Shown here: positions 1 to 9,486 of the stretch, piece after piece | How the letters are laid out: every line of letters begins with the position of its first letter | How positions within the stretch are numbered: the stretch's first letter is position 1 | Source: Thoreauomyces humboldtii | Taxonomy: Eukaryota > Chytridiomycota > Chytridiomycetes > Spizellomycetales > Powellomycetaceae | Direction of reading: 5' to 3' | Assembly: GCA_027596035.1 (NCBI GenBank) | Contig: JADGJA010000029.1 | Span: forward strand, 1-64,000 | Length of the DNA: 64,000 nucleotides | Program-made: the position numbers and the translations under genes | The notes under the pieces: model-generated | Databases searched by the model: none | Told to the model about the DNA's origin: nothing | The model's input: the letters and a program-made list of their open reading frames with translations, nothing else

Positions 1-84
1 CCCCTAACCCTAACCCTAACCCTAACCTAACCCTAACCCTAACCCTAACCCTAACCCTAACCCTAACCCTAACCCTAACCCTAA
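1..84 (+). repeat. Telomere, (CCCTAA)n
   Basis: About fourteen CCCTAA units, with one shortened CCTAA unit near base 25, start at the first base of the window. The C-rich strand runs 5' to 3' inward, as expected at the left end of a chromosome with TTAGGG telomeres. The array stops at 84 and unique sequence begins. The mirror position (66541-66624) lies beyond the window. Confidence 0.97.
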
Positions 85-429
85 TTTAGTGAATCAGCTA
101 CGGCTGCTGGTTGCGCGGCGAGAATGCGTGGGGGCCGCAGGAGCGGGCTCGTTCGAAAACACGTCCCACAGCTGTGCCCTTGCAGCGTACGTGTCTATTG
201 CGCAGTGAGAAGTCACGACTACGGCACAAGAGCGTGTTCGGCGCACGTCGCGGGGCTCCGACGTGCACCGAAGGCAACTTGGCGCAAGCCGCGCGCTGCA
301 CAGCCACTCGCGTTTTCGCAGATTCCTTGACCGGTCGTCTGCTCTGCAGAGTCGCCTGCTTGTGCCCAAGCTCAACTTCAAAGAAACGCAAACGCTCTCC
401 CACAAAGTCCACAAGTCCTTCCCTCACAA
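85..429. other. Telomere-adjacent spacer, no clear gene
   Basis: No repeat family or RNA gene is visible. A plus-strand frame open to base 500 encodes a basic, Ser-rich stretch with a KKRKR nuclear-localisation-like cluster near 380-395. It overlaps the start of the next gene in a different frame. It could be a 5' exon or frameshifted N-terminus of that gene, or chance. Confidence 0.5.
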
Positions 430-2781
430 ATGCGAGTGACAGCAGTGCAGGCGATAGCGCAACCAGCCGACGTCGCAATAAACCTGCGGAGACCCCATAA
501 ACTGACATCTATGGTGATTCAGCCCGTGGCGGATGGCATCGACCAGGAGAGTTTCAAGACACGCGCTGGGGACCTCGCCGATTTGTGCGATGTATTACAT
601 CGGGACTACGAACTGCCGACTGAAATGCAGTTGTATACTGATCGTCGCCAAGCAGCACAAGCTACGCCGGAGCTGACTGATGCGTTAATCTGGCAGTTTC
701 GTGACGCCTCCCCATCCCGCACAATCTATGTGTACTATGTCACGGCCGCCGGAAACGATGCCGCTGCTACACGTGCCGCTGAACTCTTCTGCCACGTGCC
801 TTCGTTCGAACAGAATCCTTTGTGGAATCCGACCGGCGACCTTTATTGTATTCGTCCTGTGGACCTGATACGTAGGCTGTACGACGAGCTGAGTCTAGCT
901 CTGCGCTGGTTCGTTGCGTCCCACTTGACAGCCACTGAAACCTACTACGTGTCCGGCGGCATTAAGAGAACGAGGCCAACTCGTCTGTTTTTCTCTGCTA
1001 CCGATACGCTCCGGGGCCTTAAAGGCAAGCCCCAGAAGCAGCTACATGTTGTTGCCATTTCCGATGAGAGCTACGCGCATGCTAAGAAACAGCTTAGCAA
1101 GAAGGACACAGCGGAGGAGTGGCGCTGGCCTGCGATTGAAGATGGCACAGTGCATCGTACCTTGTCAGAGTACTTCGAGCTACGCTGCGTGTGGGACTGT
1201 GACAAGCTGCTCCAACACATCAAGCGAAATCGGCAATACGGCGATGAAGCACGAGCTGCCGCAGGACGCCTGTTCCAACTGCGCAACATGGTGTTTCATC
1301 GCTCATTCTTAGCTCAAGGCTCTGAAGAAGAGATTCTCCAATACACGATGCGTGGCGTGCTCTTTTTCTTCTGGAAGACTGACGAGTTATTCAAGCAATG
1401 CAAGTCGGCACCGCTGCATGATCCGAAATTCGAAAAAGCTTTCAGCGATCATCTGCGCCAGCTGCGGCGCATGGAGAGGTTTTCGAAAAAAATGTTCGAG
1501 CGCCTGCGCCAACCGATAGTCAATCCGGATGAGGTCGAGAATTTGTTGACGAAGCTTATTGCGAGTCAAGAGAAAAACGAGGACAGAAAGGCGAACTTCC
1601 AGCTAAAAATGCAATTGGCGCTTACATTTGGCACACACTTCTCCAAGCCGCTTTCCTTTGCGCCTGACGTGACCACCGCTGATGCGACTCCAGCTCCGGG
1701 TGATTGTGAGCCTAGCGCTGCCTATCAAGCTGGTCAGGCCCGGTTACCACTTCATGAGGGTTCATCCCAACATGACAGTGCGGGTGCCCTACCGGGCGTG
1801 TTCAGCGTACAAGTAGAGTCACTGCTTGCGCGTACGCAAGTGCAACGCTGGGACTGGGACCCGAAGACTAAGCAGCCCGTACAGCGATGGTATCCTCTGG
1901 TAGATCCACTAGGCGTGAACCACGCGGACATACTTTGGCGCGGTCTCGACGCCATGTCGACCGTTTTGCACGACATCATCTTTAAGGATATTTGGATGAG
2001 AGACCATCGGGCGCGTGCATACGCCTGTGCAAGATCGAAGCCGCTTGTCAGCATCGTACTCAGTACAGTGCCGGGCCTTGAGCTTTGCGTGTTCATCCCC
2101 GAAAAGCAGCACGATGCTGATCTGGACGCGGAATACATTGATTATTTCCGCGATCCATCGATGCTGCTGCAGTCACTGCGTGAAATTTTAGAACACTACG
2201 GCCAGGTGACGCACGTACCCGCCGGATTTTTCAAGAACTTGACTAAAGACATCGAGGACGTTCTGAACTCCCGCGACATCCTGTCACATCAGTACTACAT
2301 GGAGAAGCCGGCTGCAATCGACATCGCCGGCGTGCGTCGGCGACTCAACGCCATGATGTGTGTCATTCAGGGTGCGCTCAAGCTCATCAACGTTGAGCAC
2401 CGCAAAGATTTAGACCAGCAGTGGCATGACAAAGTGGCTTGGCGACTTCTAGCAACGCTCAGAGAGGCAGCCTGCAACGATGACATCAAATCGAACTCGG
2501 GCAACTACAAGGAGTACCGAAGGCGCCAACAAGTCGGCATCACTGAACGGGCCTTCGAGCTGCGACACTCGGCTAGTGTGCGTAGTATCTTGGATTCGTT
2601 GCTGGTCAGCAAAGATGCAGCGCATTTACGTGTGGCGCGCTCGTTGCTCGATCGCTTCTTCCAGCGGGAGACCCCGGCTAGCAATTATGTCCCTATTTCT
2701 GGAGTAGCGAGCTTTGAACACCAAAATGCTTACGCGGCATTAATGGACGACATGATGGATTCTTTTGATGAAGATGTGTGA
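430..2781 (+). CDS. Subtelomeric protein with two HEPN-like motifs (putative RNase)
   Basis: This is a single-exon frame of 783 residues and the first gene inside the telomere. I do not recognise the whole protein. Two short motifs stand out: RNMVFH at residues 285-290 (DNA 1282-1299) and RDILSH at 615-620 (DNA 2272-2289). Both fit the HEPN catalytic signature, R followed by a polar residue and then H at Rx4H spacing, and both sit in predicted helices. HEPN proteins are often metal-independent RNases, so a two-HEPN-domain RNase is an inference. Residues about 410-460 form a low-complexity linker between the halves; the C-terminus is acidic. The ATG at 430 gives the longest frame, but the overlapping basic frame upstream leaves a start at residue 28 (base 511) possible. 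No signal peptide is visible. The right-arm copy is cut by the window end. Confidence 0.7.
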   Translation: MRVTAVQAIAQPADVAINLRRPHKLTSMVIQPVADGIDQESFKTRAGDLADLCDVLHRDYELPTEMQLYTDRRQAAQATPELTDALIWQFRDASPSRTIYVYYVTAAGNDAAATRAAELFCHVPSFEQNPLWNPTGDLYCIRPVDLIRRLYDELSLALRWFVASHLTATETYYVSGGIKRTRPTRLFFSATDTLRGLKGKPQKQLHVVAISDESYAHAKKQLSKKDTAEEWRWPAIEDGTVHRTLSEYFELRCVWDCDKLLQHIKRNRQYGDEARAAAGRLFQLRNMVFHRSFLAQGSEEEILQYTMRGVLFFFWKTDELFKQCKSAPLHDPKFEKAFSDHLRQLRRMERFSKKMFERLRQPIVNPDEVENLLTKLIASQEKNEDRKANFQLKMQLALTFGTHFSKPLSFAPDVTTADATPAPGDCEPSAAYQAGQARLPLHEGSSQHDSAGALPGVFSVQVESLLARTQVQRWDWDPKTKQPVQRWYPLVDPLGVNHADILWRGLDAMSTVLHDIIFKDIWMRDHRARAYACARSKPLVSIVLSTVPGLELCVFIPEKQHDADLDAEYIDYFRDPSMLLQSLREILEHYGQVTHVPAGFFKNLTKDIEDVLNSRDILSHQYYMEKPAAIDIAGVRRRLNAMMCVIQGALKLINVEHRKDLDQQWHDKVAWRLLATLREAACNDDIKSNSGNYKEYRRRQQVGITERAFELRHSASVRSILDSLLVSKDAAHLRVARSLLDRFFQRETPASNYVPISGVASFEHQNAYAALMDDMMDSFDEDV

Positions 2782-3812
2782 TGGAGTTCAGCCCCTCTGT
2801 CCTTCCCTGAACCAAGTGACCGCCGTGGCGGGCAACAACAATTTCTGAACACCGAAGCCTGGTTTGCGTCTTGCCCCGTGCTAGCATCGTAGCGCGAAGT
2901 CTCTCCACGCGGATCCGTGTCGCGCGTGTCTTGATATCACATGATTGTCGTGTGGACGGTCTCTTCTTAGATGAAGCGCTGGGATCGGGAGCAGACAGGA
3001 AGGGCAGTGTGTGCAGAGCGTTACAAATTATTCTATGGCATAATTCTATACAATAATGTCTTCGCCTTCGATGCCTGTGTTTACGGCGTCCAGAAACGGT
3101 TCCAGGCGTCAAGTTTACGAGCTCTGGCACAGGTGATCAAGATCAGTTGCTCCACAGCCATGCTTCTCGCAGGGATTGGCGAATATACGGGCAAGATGCC
3201 GATCACGATAGAAAAAAGGAAGAAGCGGCTCGGGAGGAGCTCTTCCCCTGGTCAGTAACCAATTTTCTCAATCCTACTTTCCAGAGTGATGCACTTCAAC
3301 GTTTCGACAAACATGCAACGTTGATAAGCATGCAACATCACGGCACAACCCTGATGGGGCATCACGATCTGTGAAGAGGGTGCCGTGTTTTAGTGAGTGC
3401 TACAACCGAAAGACCCTGGAGGGACGGACTTCTCGCCACCTGCAGCGGGCCCCACGAGCTTCCACGCGTAAGTAATGGTCAATCAGAACAGAGACCCACA
3501 AGACCAGTTTTATTAAACAAATAGACCCAGATGGGAAGCACCGAGAGCGTTATGATTTCCGGCCCAAGCACTTTATGCAGATAAAGTTCGCTCAAAAACA
3601 GCAATGCTTTCCCTGCGATAGGGCAGGGTCCGACTAGAAAGGTGTCGGTACCATGGCTGTCGAAGACATCCCAAAGCATCCACGTCCGTTTCTTTCCACC
3701 CGGTTGTCGCGGACTGCACTCATCGAGTGGGTCCAAACGCAGTTTCTATGGGAAAAAATAAAAGCGCACTTGTAACACTATTGACACATCATGACCCAAA
3801 AGTATTCTTATC
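2782..3812. other. Intergenic, no supported gene (mirror 62813-63843)
   Basis: Only short frames are present, most without ATG. A minus-strand frame at 3479-3736 (85 residues, hydrophobic C-terminal half) starts at TTG and has no recognisable motif. I see no repeat or RNA gene. Confidence 0.5.
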
Positions 3813-4019
3813 ATGCAAAGCTTGTCTGGGCGGGCTGTTCTCCCACTTCTGTCCAAGCACAGAGTCTCCCGCCCAGACAAGCTTAGAGAACTGGCGAAGA
3901 CGCTAGAATTGTCCGTGAACACGATTGTACGCATTCTTCAGGAGGGAGAGCAGTGCAGGACAGGAAGGAGAATCACGGTCGAGCGCCGACCAGTGGCAGT
4001 ACGCTCCGTTTACTCTTGA
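3813..4019 (+). CDS. Short ORF with helix-turn-helix-like segment
   Basis: This is a 68-residue frame from an ATG. Residues about 22-45 (KLRELAKTLELSVNTIVRIL) have the spacing of a helix-turn-helix, such as those at the N-terminus of transposases, followed by a basic RTGRR patch. No catalytic domain follows, so it would be a remnant if real. The first third overlaps a 17-bp inverted repeat. It could equally be a chance frame. Confidence 0.25.
   Translation: MQSLSGRAVLPLLSKHRVSRPDKLRELAKTLELSVNTIVRILQEGEQCRTGRRITVERRPVAVRSVYS
3818..3884. repeat. 17-bp perfect inverted repeat (hairpin)
   Basis: AAGCTTGTCTGGGCGGG at 3818-3834 is repeated as its exact reverse complement at 3868-3884, with a 33-nt loop. 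It lies inside the short HTH-like frame. Mirror copy at 62741-62807. Confidence 0.95.
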
Positions 4020-4830
4020 ACTTTTGGAACGGGCCCTCAAAATTACTTAGCAAAGGCAGCTGGTATGTATGCCAACATCGGCGTTCCTTGATGCTTTGAA
4101 GTTCACCGAAAGAAGCGGGTGAATTTCAAAGATTATCCATATAGTAGTATATATGGTATTGGTGCACTGAGAAAGATATTGAATCAAGTTAGTTGAGCTC
4201 CGCTTTCGGCAGCTAGATATGAGTCACAATGCGTCAAATCGTGCTGCCTACAAACGATTGCTCACTCGTTCAGTGGCACGCATACGACCGTGTGCCTAAT
4301 TACAGAGAGCCCTGGGCAATTACACTCCTCTTTTTAAGATAATGATGGCTACGGAAAACTCGTGTTTTTCGGGAAAGCTGTCTCATGTCCAAATTGTGAC
4401 AATGTCAGTGCAACGCGGGCGTTAATAAATTGTACGATGCATGCGTGGTGCTTTCATTGGGACAGACAACCTTTAAAGGAACGCGCCAGACTTGAGCCAC
4501 TGGGTGCAACTCGGCGACCGTTTGGAACCCTGTTGGGGTAGCGGCTGAGAGATGGGACGCGCCTACAATTGAAGCTGTCCAGTACCTCCGAAAACTGCTA
4601 CATCCTTTCATGTACCATTTAGTCTTGTGTCATAAAGCCTCGGCGGGGCCGGTCCGCGAGCGTGCCAAGCTTAAAAGCGAGCCGCTTCCCAAGGCTTAGG
4701 CGTCTGCAAGCGCTTGGGAAGGCTGGGGGAGATTGGGGAGTATCTTCGAGTGGCATACGTCCCCTCCCTTCCCCTCTAAAAAACTATTGTGTATTAGACC
4801 TGCTTTGTAGACCTCGTTTGGTGACCTATC
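4020..4830. other. Intergenic, nothing supported (mirror 61795-62605)
   Basis: There is an AT-rich patch near 4135-4165 and a pyrimidine-rich stretch near 4760. Short frames on both strands lack motifs or convincing starts. Confidence 0.5.
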
Positions 4831-5265
4831 CTATGGGCCAGTAGGAAGAGAATTTTTTTTGGAGGCGGGGGAAGGGGGGAACGTACGCCACTCGACATTG
4901 CACTGAATCTCCCCTGACAGCAGGTTGTTCACAGTCAGGAAGGCTTTGCTCGCAAAGAACAGCCTTTCCAGAACTGTTTTCTTCTCACGTTGCCGATGGT
5001 AGTATCGCGAACGAATGTCCACATGCGACTTGGTGGCGGCCGCAAGCGCTTTTGCCGAGGCGAGAGTAATGACTTTTGCAAAATCGATTTTGATTGGATG
5101 TGTGGCAATTGAGAGCACAAAGTCAAAGCGAGCTAGGAACTCACCAGGAACGTCGAGAGGTTTCTCAAGCAAGCGACATGGCACCCCAACGGCATCGAGC
5201 ACATATTGTTCAGCCTCACGTAGCAGCTCTAATGATACCGGTTCGTCATCCCAAGACAGAATCAT
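4831..5265 (-). CDS. Hypothetical protein
   Basis: This frame starts at an ATG and encodes 144 residues. The first ~125 look protein-like: amphipathic helices rich in Leu, Ala and Lys, then NNLLSGEIQCNVEW. The last residues read through a C/A-rich stretch and may be intron: a GTACGT donor-like site follows the VEWR codons. I do not recognise the family. It lies downstream of, and on the same strand as, the LanC-like remnant and could be a separate small gene or a 3' exon of a decayed one. Confidence 0.4.
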   Translation of the reverse strand: MILSWDDEPVSLELLREAEQYVLDAVGVPCRLLEKPLDVPGEFLARFDFVLSIATHPIKIDFAKVITLASAKALAAATKSHVDIRSRYYHRQREKKTVLERLFFASKAFLTVNNLLSGEIQCNVEWRTFPPSPASKKNSLPTGP

Positions 5266-5374
5266 TAAACCATTAAATACAAGTGTGCTGATATGCCAGC
5301 CTGCCCGCTTGAAGAAGCTTGAAGCTTACAATGAGAGAATGTCCACACCTCTTGACTCGTTGAATGCTGAGATA

Positions 5375-5728
5375 TCAAGACGATAGCAGGAGAACTGGTG
5401 ACATGAGCCAGCTTGCAGTGAATCTGAGCGTACAATATGGATGTGTGTGCGAATACGTGAAAGCTGTTCTGTCGAGAACTGAATCTTCCCGAGGCAGGCT
5501 GCCGAAGTCAATCCTGCCGCTATCCAACTTGAAGTCGTATAGACAGCTTCGCCACAGCGCGTTTGGCCCTCTGACCTGCATCGGGGGCACGTCCATTTTG
5601 GCGCGGAGTTGGTGGATGGGGACGACGTGGAAGGATATACCGGTGGAGGGGCGACAGCGCCACTGGTCTGGTGTCATTTGCATAGCGTCAGGACAGCCAA
5701 GATGAAGATTCCACGTGTCATAGGGCAT
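5375..5728 (-). CDS. Hypothetical frame, possible exon of a decayed gene
   Basis: This is a 117-residue frame on the same strand as the LanC-like remnant upstream. Its 5' part overlaps the distal copy of a 113-bp direct repeat that carries an intron-exon boundary. The segment after it (HVVPIHQLRAKMDVPPMQVR) reads like coding sequence. No family recognised. The ATG lies inside what looks like an intron, so the true 5' end is probably a splice acceptor near 5666. Confidence 0.3.
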   Translation of the reverse strand: MPYDTWNLHLGCPDAMQMTPDQWRCRPSTGISFHVVPIHQLRAKMDVPPMQVRGPNALWRSCLYDFKLDSGRIDFGSLPREDSVLDRTAFTYSHTHPYCTLRFTASWLMSPVLLLSS

Positions 5729-5870
5729 TTACCTGAGATTTTCTGACCATCTGCAAAGACGACGTGGAAGGATATACCGGGAAAGGGGCGACAGCGCTAA
5801 CGGTCTGGTGTCATTTGTATAGCGTCAGGACAGCCAGATGAAGGCCTTACGTGTAATGGGGTACTCACCT
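5621..5870. repeat. Imperfect direct duplication of an intron-exon segment
   Basis: Two copies of about 113 bp lie at 5621-5734 and 5758-5870, separated by 23 bp. Read on the minus strand each holds a donor-like GTRARx, a shared core GGCTGTCCTGACGCTAT, a CACCAG acceptor and an exon start containing GGTATATCCTTCCACGTCGT. The copies differ by scattered substitutions, so the duplication is not recent. Mirror 60755-61004. Confidence 0.85.
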
Positions 5871-6187
5871 GCAACATCGGGCTCCGAGAAACGCCTGCAA
5901 CCTCCTTTGCAGTCTGGAGGTACAGCTTTGCCCAATCGACAAGTGTCTTTCCTTCAACAGGAAATGCCCAGCGTGGTGACAGGAGAAAAAAAACCCCAAG
6001 CGATGGAGGTCGGTCCTGAGTAGAAGCCGAGCATATCGTCCTCGTCTCTGCCCAGAAAGGTTTCGGCGACGGGAGGATACGAGTTGACCATGTGCGCTAG
6101 CTGCTTCGCAATCTCGGCCTGGGCATCGAATGGTTGCGTTGCTCCGTCGTTTGCAAAGTGTCTCGGTCGCCCGAATCGAGTCGACAT
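5869..6187 (-). pseudogene. LanC-like protein fragment, frameshifted
   Basis: Starting at the ATG at 6187, the frame runs 64 residues to GFYSGPTSIAW. This resembles the GPTSIAY-type segment near the N-terminus of fungal lanthionine-synthetase-C-like proteins. It then shifts frame inside a run of eight A (plus strand 5986-5993). In the next frame the sequence continues as FFLLSPRWAFPVEGKTL to a GTGAGT splice donor at 5868, as that family would. One base fewer in the homopolymer would keep a single frame, so this is either a true frameshift or a sequencing indel. The expected large alpha/alpha-barrel body is not seen downstream; only the duplicated exon segment follows. Family assignment is moderate. 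Confidence 0.5.
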
Positions 6188-6602
6188 TATCGTCAGCTTC
6201 CTGTCTAGCAAAAATTGATCACGCGAAGAGGTTGAGGGAGGAAAGCGGCAAGGTTGCATGTCAGGGTCACACCCGCCAGAAATGGAGTGCCGCAACCCTG
6301 CACGTTGACTAGCCGAGTACTTACGAGTGACTTGAAGGTCAAGTACGCCCTTCACACAGACACAATGTCTCCATCTATACAATGGTAACACTCGATGTCC
6401 TCGCCATTGTACCTTGACTAGGCATGAGAACGGATAAGTAATATACACCGCGCTTCCAACATTAACCTCTTTGAAGGGTCTTCGCAACGAGCTTCGCCAA
6501 GCCATTGCGACTTGCATGGCGTCACCTCGACGTACACGGCCACCCCAGGCATTTTGCGTACCAAGATGCAACTTCAGCGAGTGACTTCATGTTTCTGATT
6601 TC
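6188..6602. other. Intergenic between same-strand genes (mirror 60023-60437)
   Basis: This stretch holds the presumed 3' UTR of the nuclease-like gene and the 5' region of the LanC-like remnant. Open minus-strand codons extend upstream of 6187 without a motif. Confidence 0.4.
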
Positions 6603-7313
6603 TCATTGGCGGTCTCGTGATACGGCCCCGAAAAGTAAGCCCGCTAGCCCGAGCACTCCCACCGTCACAGCCAGCTTAGAGCCCAATCCCATCCTTTCCG
6701 TCTCCTCCTCTTCCTTGACGTCCCCCGTTTCCTTCGTCATTTGCATCAATCCGTGCCGCGTGGGAGTGCTCGGGTAAACGACATCTCCAAAATCGGCGTC
6801 CACTGGTTCGAAGCCCACGTATGAGCACCCCACAACTTCATTGTACGGATGGAGCTCAGCCCAGGCGTTGGTATATCTCTGAACCTGTTCGCGGACCTTT
6901 TGATGGGCTTTCCTCCGGCTTTCCCGGGCAGTGGAGCCCGTTCCTGGGTGCAGCCCCTTGACTTCGACGACTAAGTACCGGGATCGGTCGCTGCTGGCAA
7001 AGACCAGGTCTCCTTCGCCAAGATGTGAAAGACCGGGTTGCGGGTTCCAGTCCCTGGCTGCGAGGATTGGGTAGCCGTCAAGGGGATTGGCGATGAGGTG
7101 GTTGCGGAGACGGCCCTCGCGCGTTTGTTGAGCTAACAAGAAAGCGCCGTGCTCCATTTGTGTGGGGTAATGTTGCATCGAGCCGTGGCGAAGCGGAGGC
7201 GATTGGAAGGGAGTCAAGGAGGAATGGCAAGTAAGGATTTCAAGAGCAATGATGGTGTGTTCGACGAAAAGGGTAGTTGCTGGAGAAGGGTTGATCAGGC
7301 CTTGCACCAACAT
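6603..7313 (-). CDS. PD-(D/E)XK nuclease-like protein with C-terminal membrane anchor
   Basis: The protein has 236 residues from the ATG at 7313; an internal Met at residue 46 is a possible alternative start. The core shows the PD-(D/E)XK pattern: D102 in GEGDLVF, then E117-x-K119 in YLVVEVKG, followed by QVQRY at 143-147, which matches the QxxxY helix of RecB-family nucleases. Residues about 213-230 (LAVTVGVLGLAGLLFGAV) form a hydrophobic segment next to a short basic tail, so the protein could be tail-anchored with its nuclease domain in the cytosol. The family cleaves DNA or RNA with a metal ion; the substrate here is unknown. Upstream on its 5' side is a CTCGAGGT repeat element also found before the NYN gene. 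Confidence 0.7.
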   Translation of the reverse strand: MLVQGLINPSPATTLFVEHTIIALEILTCHSSLTPFQSPPLRHGSMQHYPTQMEHGAFLLAQQTREGRLRNHLIANPLDGYPILAARDWNPQPGLSHLGEGDLVFASSDRSRYLVVEVKGLHPGTGSTARESRRKAHQKVREQVQRYTNAWAELHPYNEVVGCSYVGFEPVDADFGDVVYPSTPTRHGLMQMTKETGDVKEEEETERMGLGSKLAVTVGVLGLAGLLFGAVSRDRQ

Positions 7314-7460
7314 TATATCGGCCGGGACCGAGACGTACCACTATGCGTGTGTTGTCAATGCTTGTGAATCCTTTGTCTTTAGGAACGGCAAAGCGTGAAG
7401 GTCGAAACCCATCAATGGACGATGAAGCAAGGGAAGGGGAAGGGGAAGGATCCGGCCGCG

Positions 7461-7552
7461 CGTCTCGAGGTGACCGACCCACCACCCTGCCACAAGGTCA
7501 CGCTCTCGAGGTGACCACCTCGTGTCCAGGTCCCAACCTCGAGGTTGTCCCA
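7461..7552 (-). repeat. CTCGAGGTGACC repeat element upstream of the PD-(D/E)XK gene
   Basis: CTCGAGGTGACC occurs at 7464 and again at 7505, with a related ACCTCGAGGT at 7536. Read on the minus strand, the direction of the downstream gene, GGTGGTCACCTCGAG at 7505-7519 differs by one base from 9811-9825 upstream of the NYN gene, and CAGGGTGGT is also shared. A GGGGAAGGGGAAGG tract and a GC-rich stretch adjoin (7430-7463). Mirror 59073-59164. Confidence 0.7.
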
Positions 7553-7580
7553 TATCCGTCCGCGATTTCGGACAGAAATC

Positions 7581-7856
7581 TCACTTGTACTGAAGGCCAC
7601 CAGTAACTAGTTGCCCGCATGCCAACACATCCCCACAAAATTCCCGCTGCCGGTCCTTGATACGCGCGAAATCTGGTACAAAGAACTGTCGGTATGCTTG
7701 CCAGCTCGTCCAGAGCCCAAGGGCTACTTGGTGTTTGGCTCGGATGGTCGGAAAGAAACTAACCGTGAGGACGTCATCGTCCGTTGCAGAAGAACGGGGA
7801 CCAGGCAGCTGCACTCGGTGGATATTCTCGCCCAGCCAAAGTCGGCGGCCGAACAA
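7581..7856 (-). CDS. Hypothetical frame, possibly 3' exon
   Basis: This minus-strand frame has 91 residues and no ATG start. The stretch TVSFFPTIRAKHQVALGLW reads like a folded domain. A different minus frame (7724-8038) precedes it, so a frameshift or an intron near 7850 may join them into one gene. The plus strand is also open here (7611-8057), and coding direction is not certain. No family recognised. Confidence 0.3.
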   Translation of the reverse strand: MFGRRLWLGENIHRVQLPGPRSSATDDDVLTVSFFPTIRAKHQVALGLWTSWQAYRQFFVPDFARIKDRQREFCGDVLACGQLVTGGLQYK

Positions 7857-8346
7857 GACGGGGTGATGAACACGCTCGACAAAGGTTCAATCTGTGAGGC
7901 GACGACCGCTGTTCCAGAACTACCGGCGAACGAAACCGCTGCTGTCAAGCGCAGGATCACCGAGCCCGGGTGGAACATCCCACACGTGGAGTGGCTGTGC
8001 CAGTTGCTATTAGCTTCAGGGTGCGCACTCGACAGCATGTTTTCTCAATGGTTCTGATCGATAAGGTAAGAATCATCGTTGATTATCCCAGCTCGATGTG
8101 TCGCCGCGCTCATCTGACCCTGTCCCAGCGTACATCAAGGCCGTGCGTCAGTTGCGGACATCTGACAATTCATGATAACTTCCGCTCAGCTTTCTCTGTT
8201 CCGTCCGCAGCCCTTCTTTTTGCTCTTTATTCCACACTTTGGCTACCAATCAAAGCCATTCCAGTCCAATTGTATTCGAAAAGGTACATCGAGCTAACAC
8301 TTCTCTCCGGAATACACGTCTACCGCATGACCGCGAAGCTTTTCGG
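7857..8346. other. Intergenic / 3' region of the ART-like gene (mirror 58279-58768)
   Basis: Short frames exist on both strands. A 132-residue plus frame (7970-8368) overlaps the 3' end of the minus-strand gene and is probably a shadow. I see no repeats. Confidence 0.4.
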
Positions 8347-9486
8347 TCACGTATCGAAACGGCAATGAGATGGTAACTTGAGGTTGAGCGTCGCGTTGGG
8401 AATCTTGCGAGCTGCCGCGTAGGCACCAGGAAAGTTATGGTCTCGGAGGCACGAAAGGAAAATCTCCCAGTTCGAGTCCATACTCGCTGGCTCTGCTTCT
8501 AAAAAGCGGGGTTGGCCATCGAGTGTTCGAACCAAAACGACACCGTGACTCTCGTCGTCGTTGTAATCGTCGTTGAGTTCCTTGTAAGCGAGCATACGAG
8601 TAGAACGGGTGGAGAAACGTTTCATGAGCGCCCACGTGCACAGAAATGCCTCGGTCTTGGAGATGCGGAGCTCCGTGCACTTGTCGCGGAGTCGCTTGCA
8701 GTCATAATAGCGTACGACAGACCAAGATTTGATATCGCGTGGGAACTTAAATCTCCGTATCGCAGAAACTCCAAGGTGTGCTCCCTGGTGCTGTGTGTCT
8801 AGACGAGAATTAGAATTAATATTGCTTGCAAGGGGCTCCCGCCAATTGGTCTTGTGCCTCGCTGAGGTCGAGGGGTCGAAAGCTGTTGTGTATTTGAGAG
8901 CGTAGTGCTTGTCGGCGTCTGAGTCCTAGTACCACGGTCCTCCACGTACCGATGGATCAAAGCGGAGATGATCCAAATCTTGGTACTCAGCCACCAGCCT
9001 CGTAGGCACCACAAAAATCCTCGATGCAGATTGGCTCTTGTGGTAGTCGATCATCTCCAGGAAGTAGTAGGTGAAGTGATTCTGACCGTTCCCGTGAGAG
9101 CCTCGGCGAAGTATACCCTCTGTTCCGTCGAGACTCAAGTTGAAGACGACAGGTCCAAATCGCGAGTTGAGCTCGCTATTCGGGGCAACCCAGCACGTTT
9201 TTGTATGGTGGACGCACGCATACTCGGGTGGGACCGTTGTATTTTCGATGAGATTAAGTCCGCCGTTGGCTACTGTGGAGTCCGTGGAAACGCGCCCAGA
9301 AATTTGGCCGTCAATAGCGATTCGCCTGAGTGCTTCAATGTGCGTTGCGTGGACAAGACCGTCGAACTCCTCGTAGTCCTCCATGCCTGTGTCTCCAAGG
9401 GCGGTGTTGCCGAGTTTGCAGGTGGGTTTACATTGTCTGGCAGCCAGTGAGTGTACTGTTGCGGATAGTGGTTGGAGGGACCACAT
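8347..9486 (-). pseudogene. ADP-ribosyltransferase-like gene with one in-frame TAG
   Basis: The frame runs from the ATG at 9486 (or an internal ATG at residue 35) through 186 codons to TAG at 8926-8928. It continues in the same frame for 192 further codons to TGA at 8347. Both halves look coding, so this is one 379-codon frame with a single nonsense codon. The N-terminal half begins LVHATHIEALRRIAIDGQIS; an H-x-T followed by I-x(6-10)-G recalls KptA- and DarT-type ADP-ribosyltransferase folds. This is suggestive only, and I cannot place the catalytic Arg and Glu. A 24-nt GTACGT...CTAG stretch would remove the stop in frame but is far shorter than neighbouring introns. Gene decay is the simplest reading; functional truncation after 186 residues is possible. 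Confidence 0.5.

Noticed and set aside
2693..3130. Minus-strand 145-codon frame at the end of the HEPN-like gene
   Set aside because: Overlaps that gene's 3' end and has a low-complexity, Arg-rich composition typical of a shadow.
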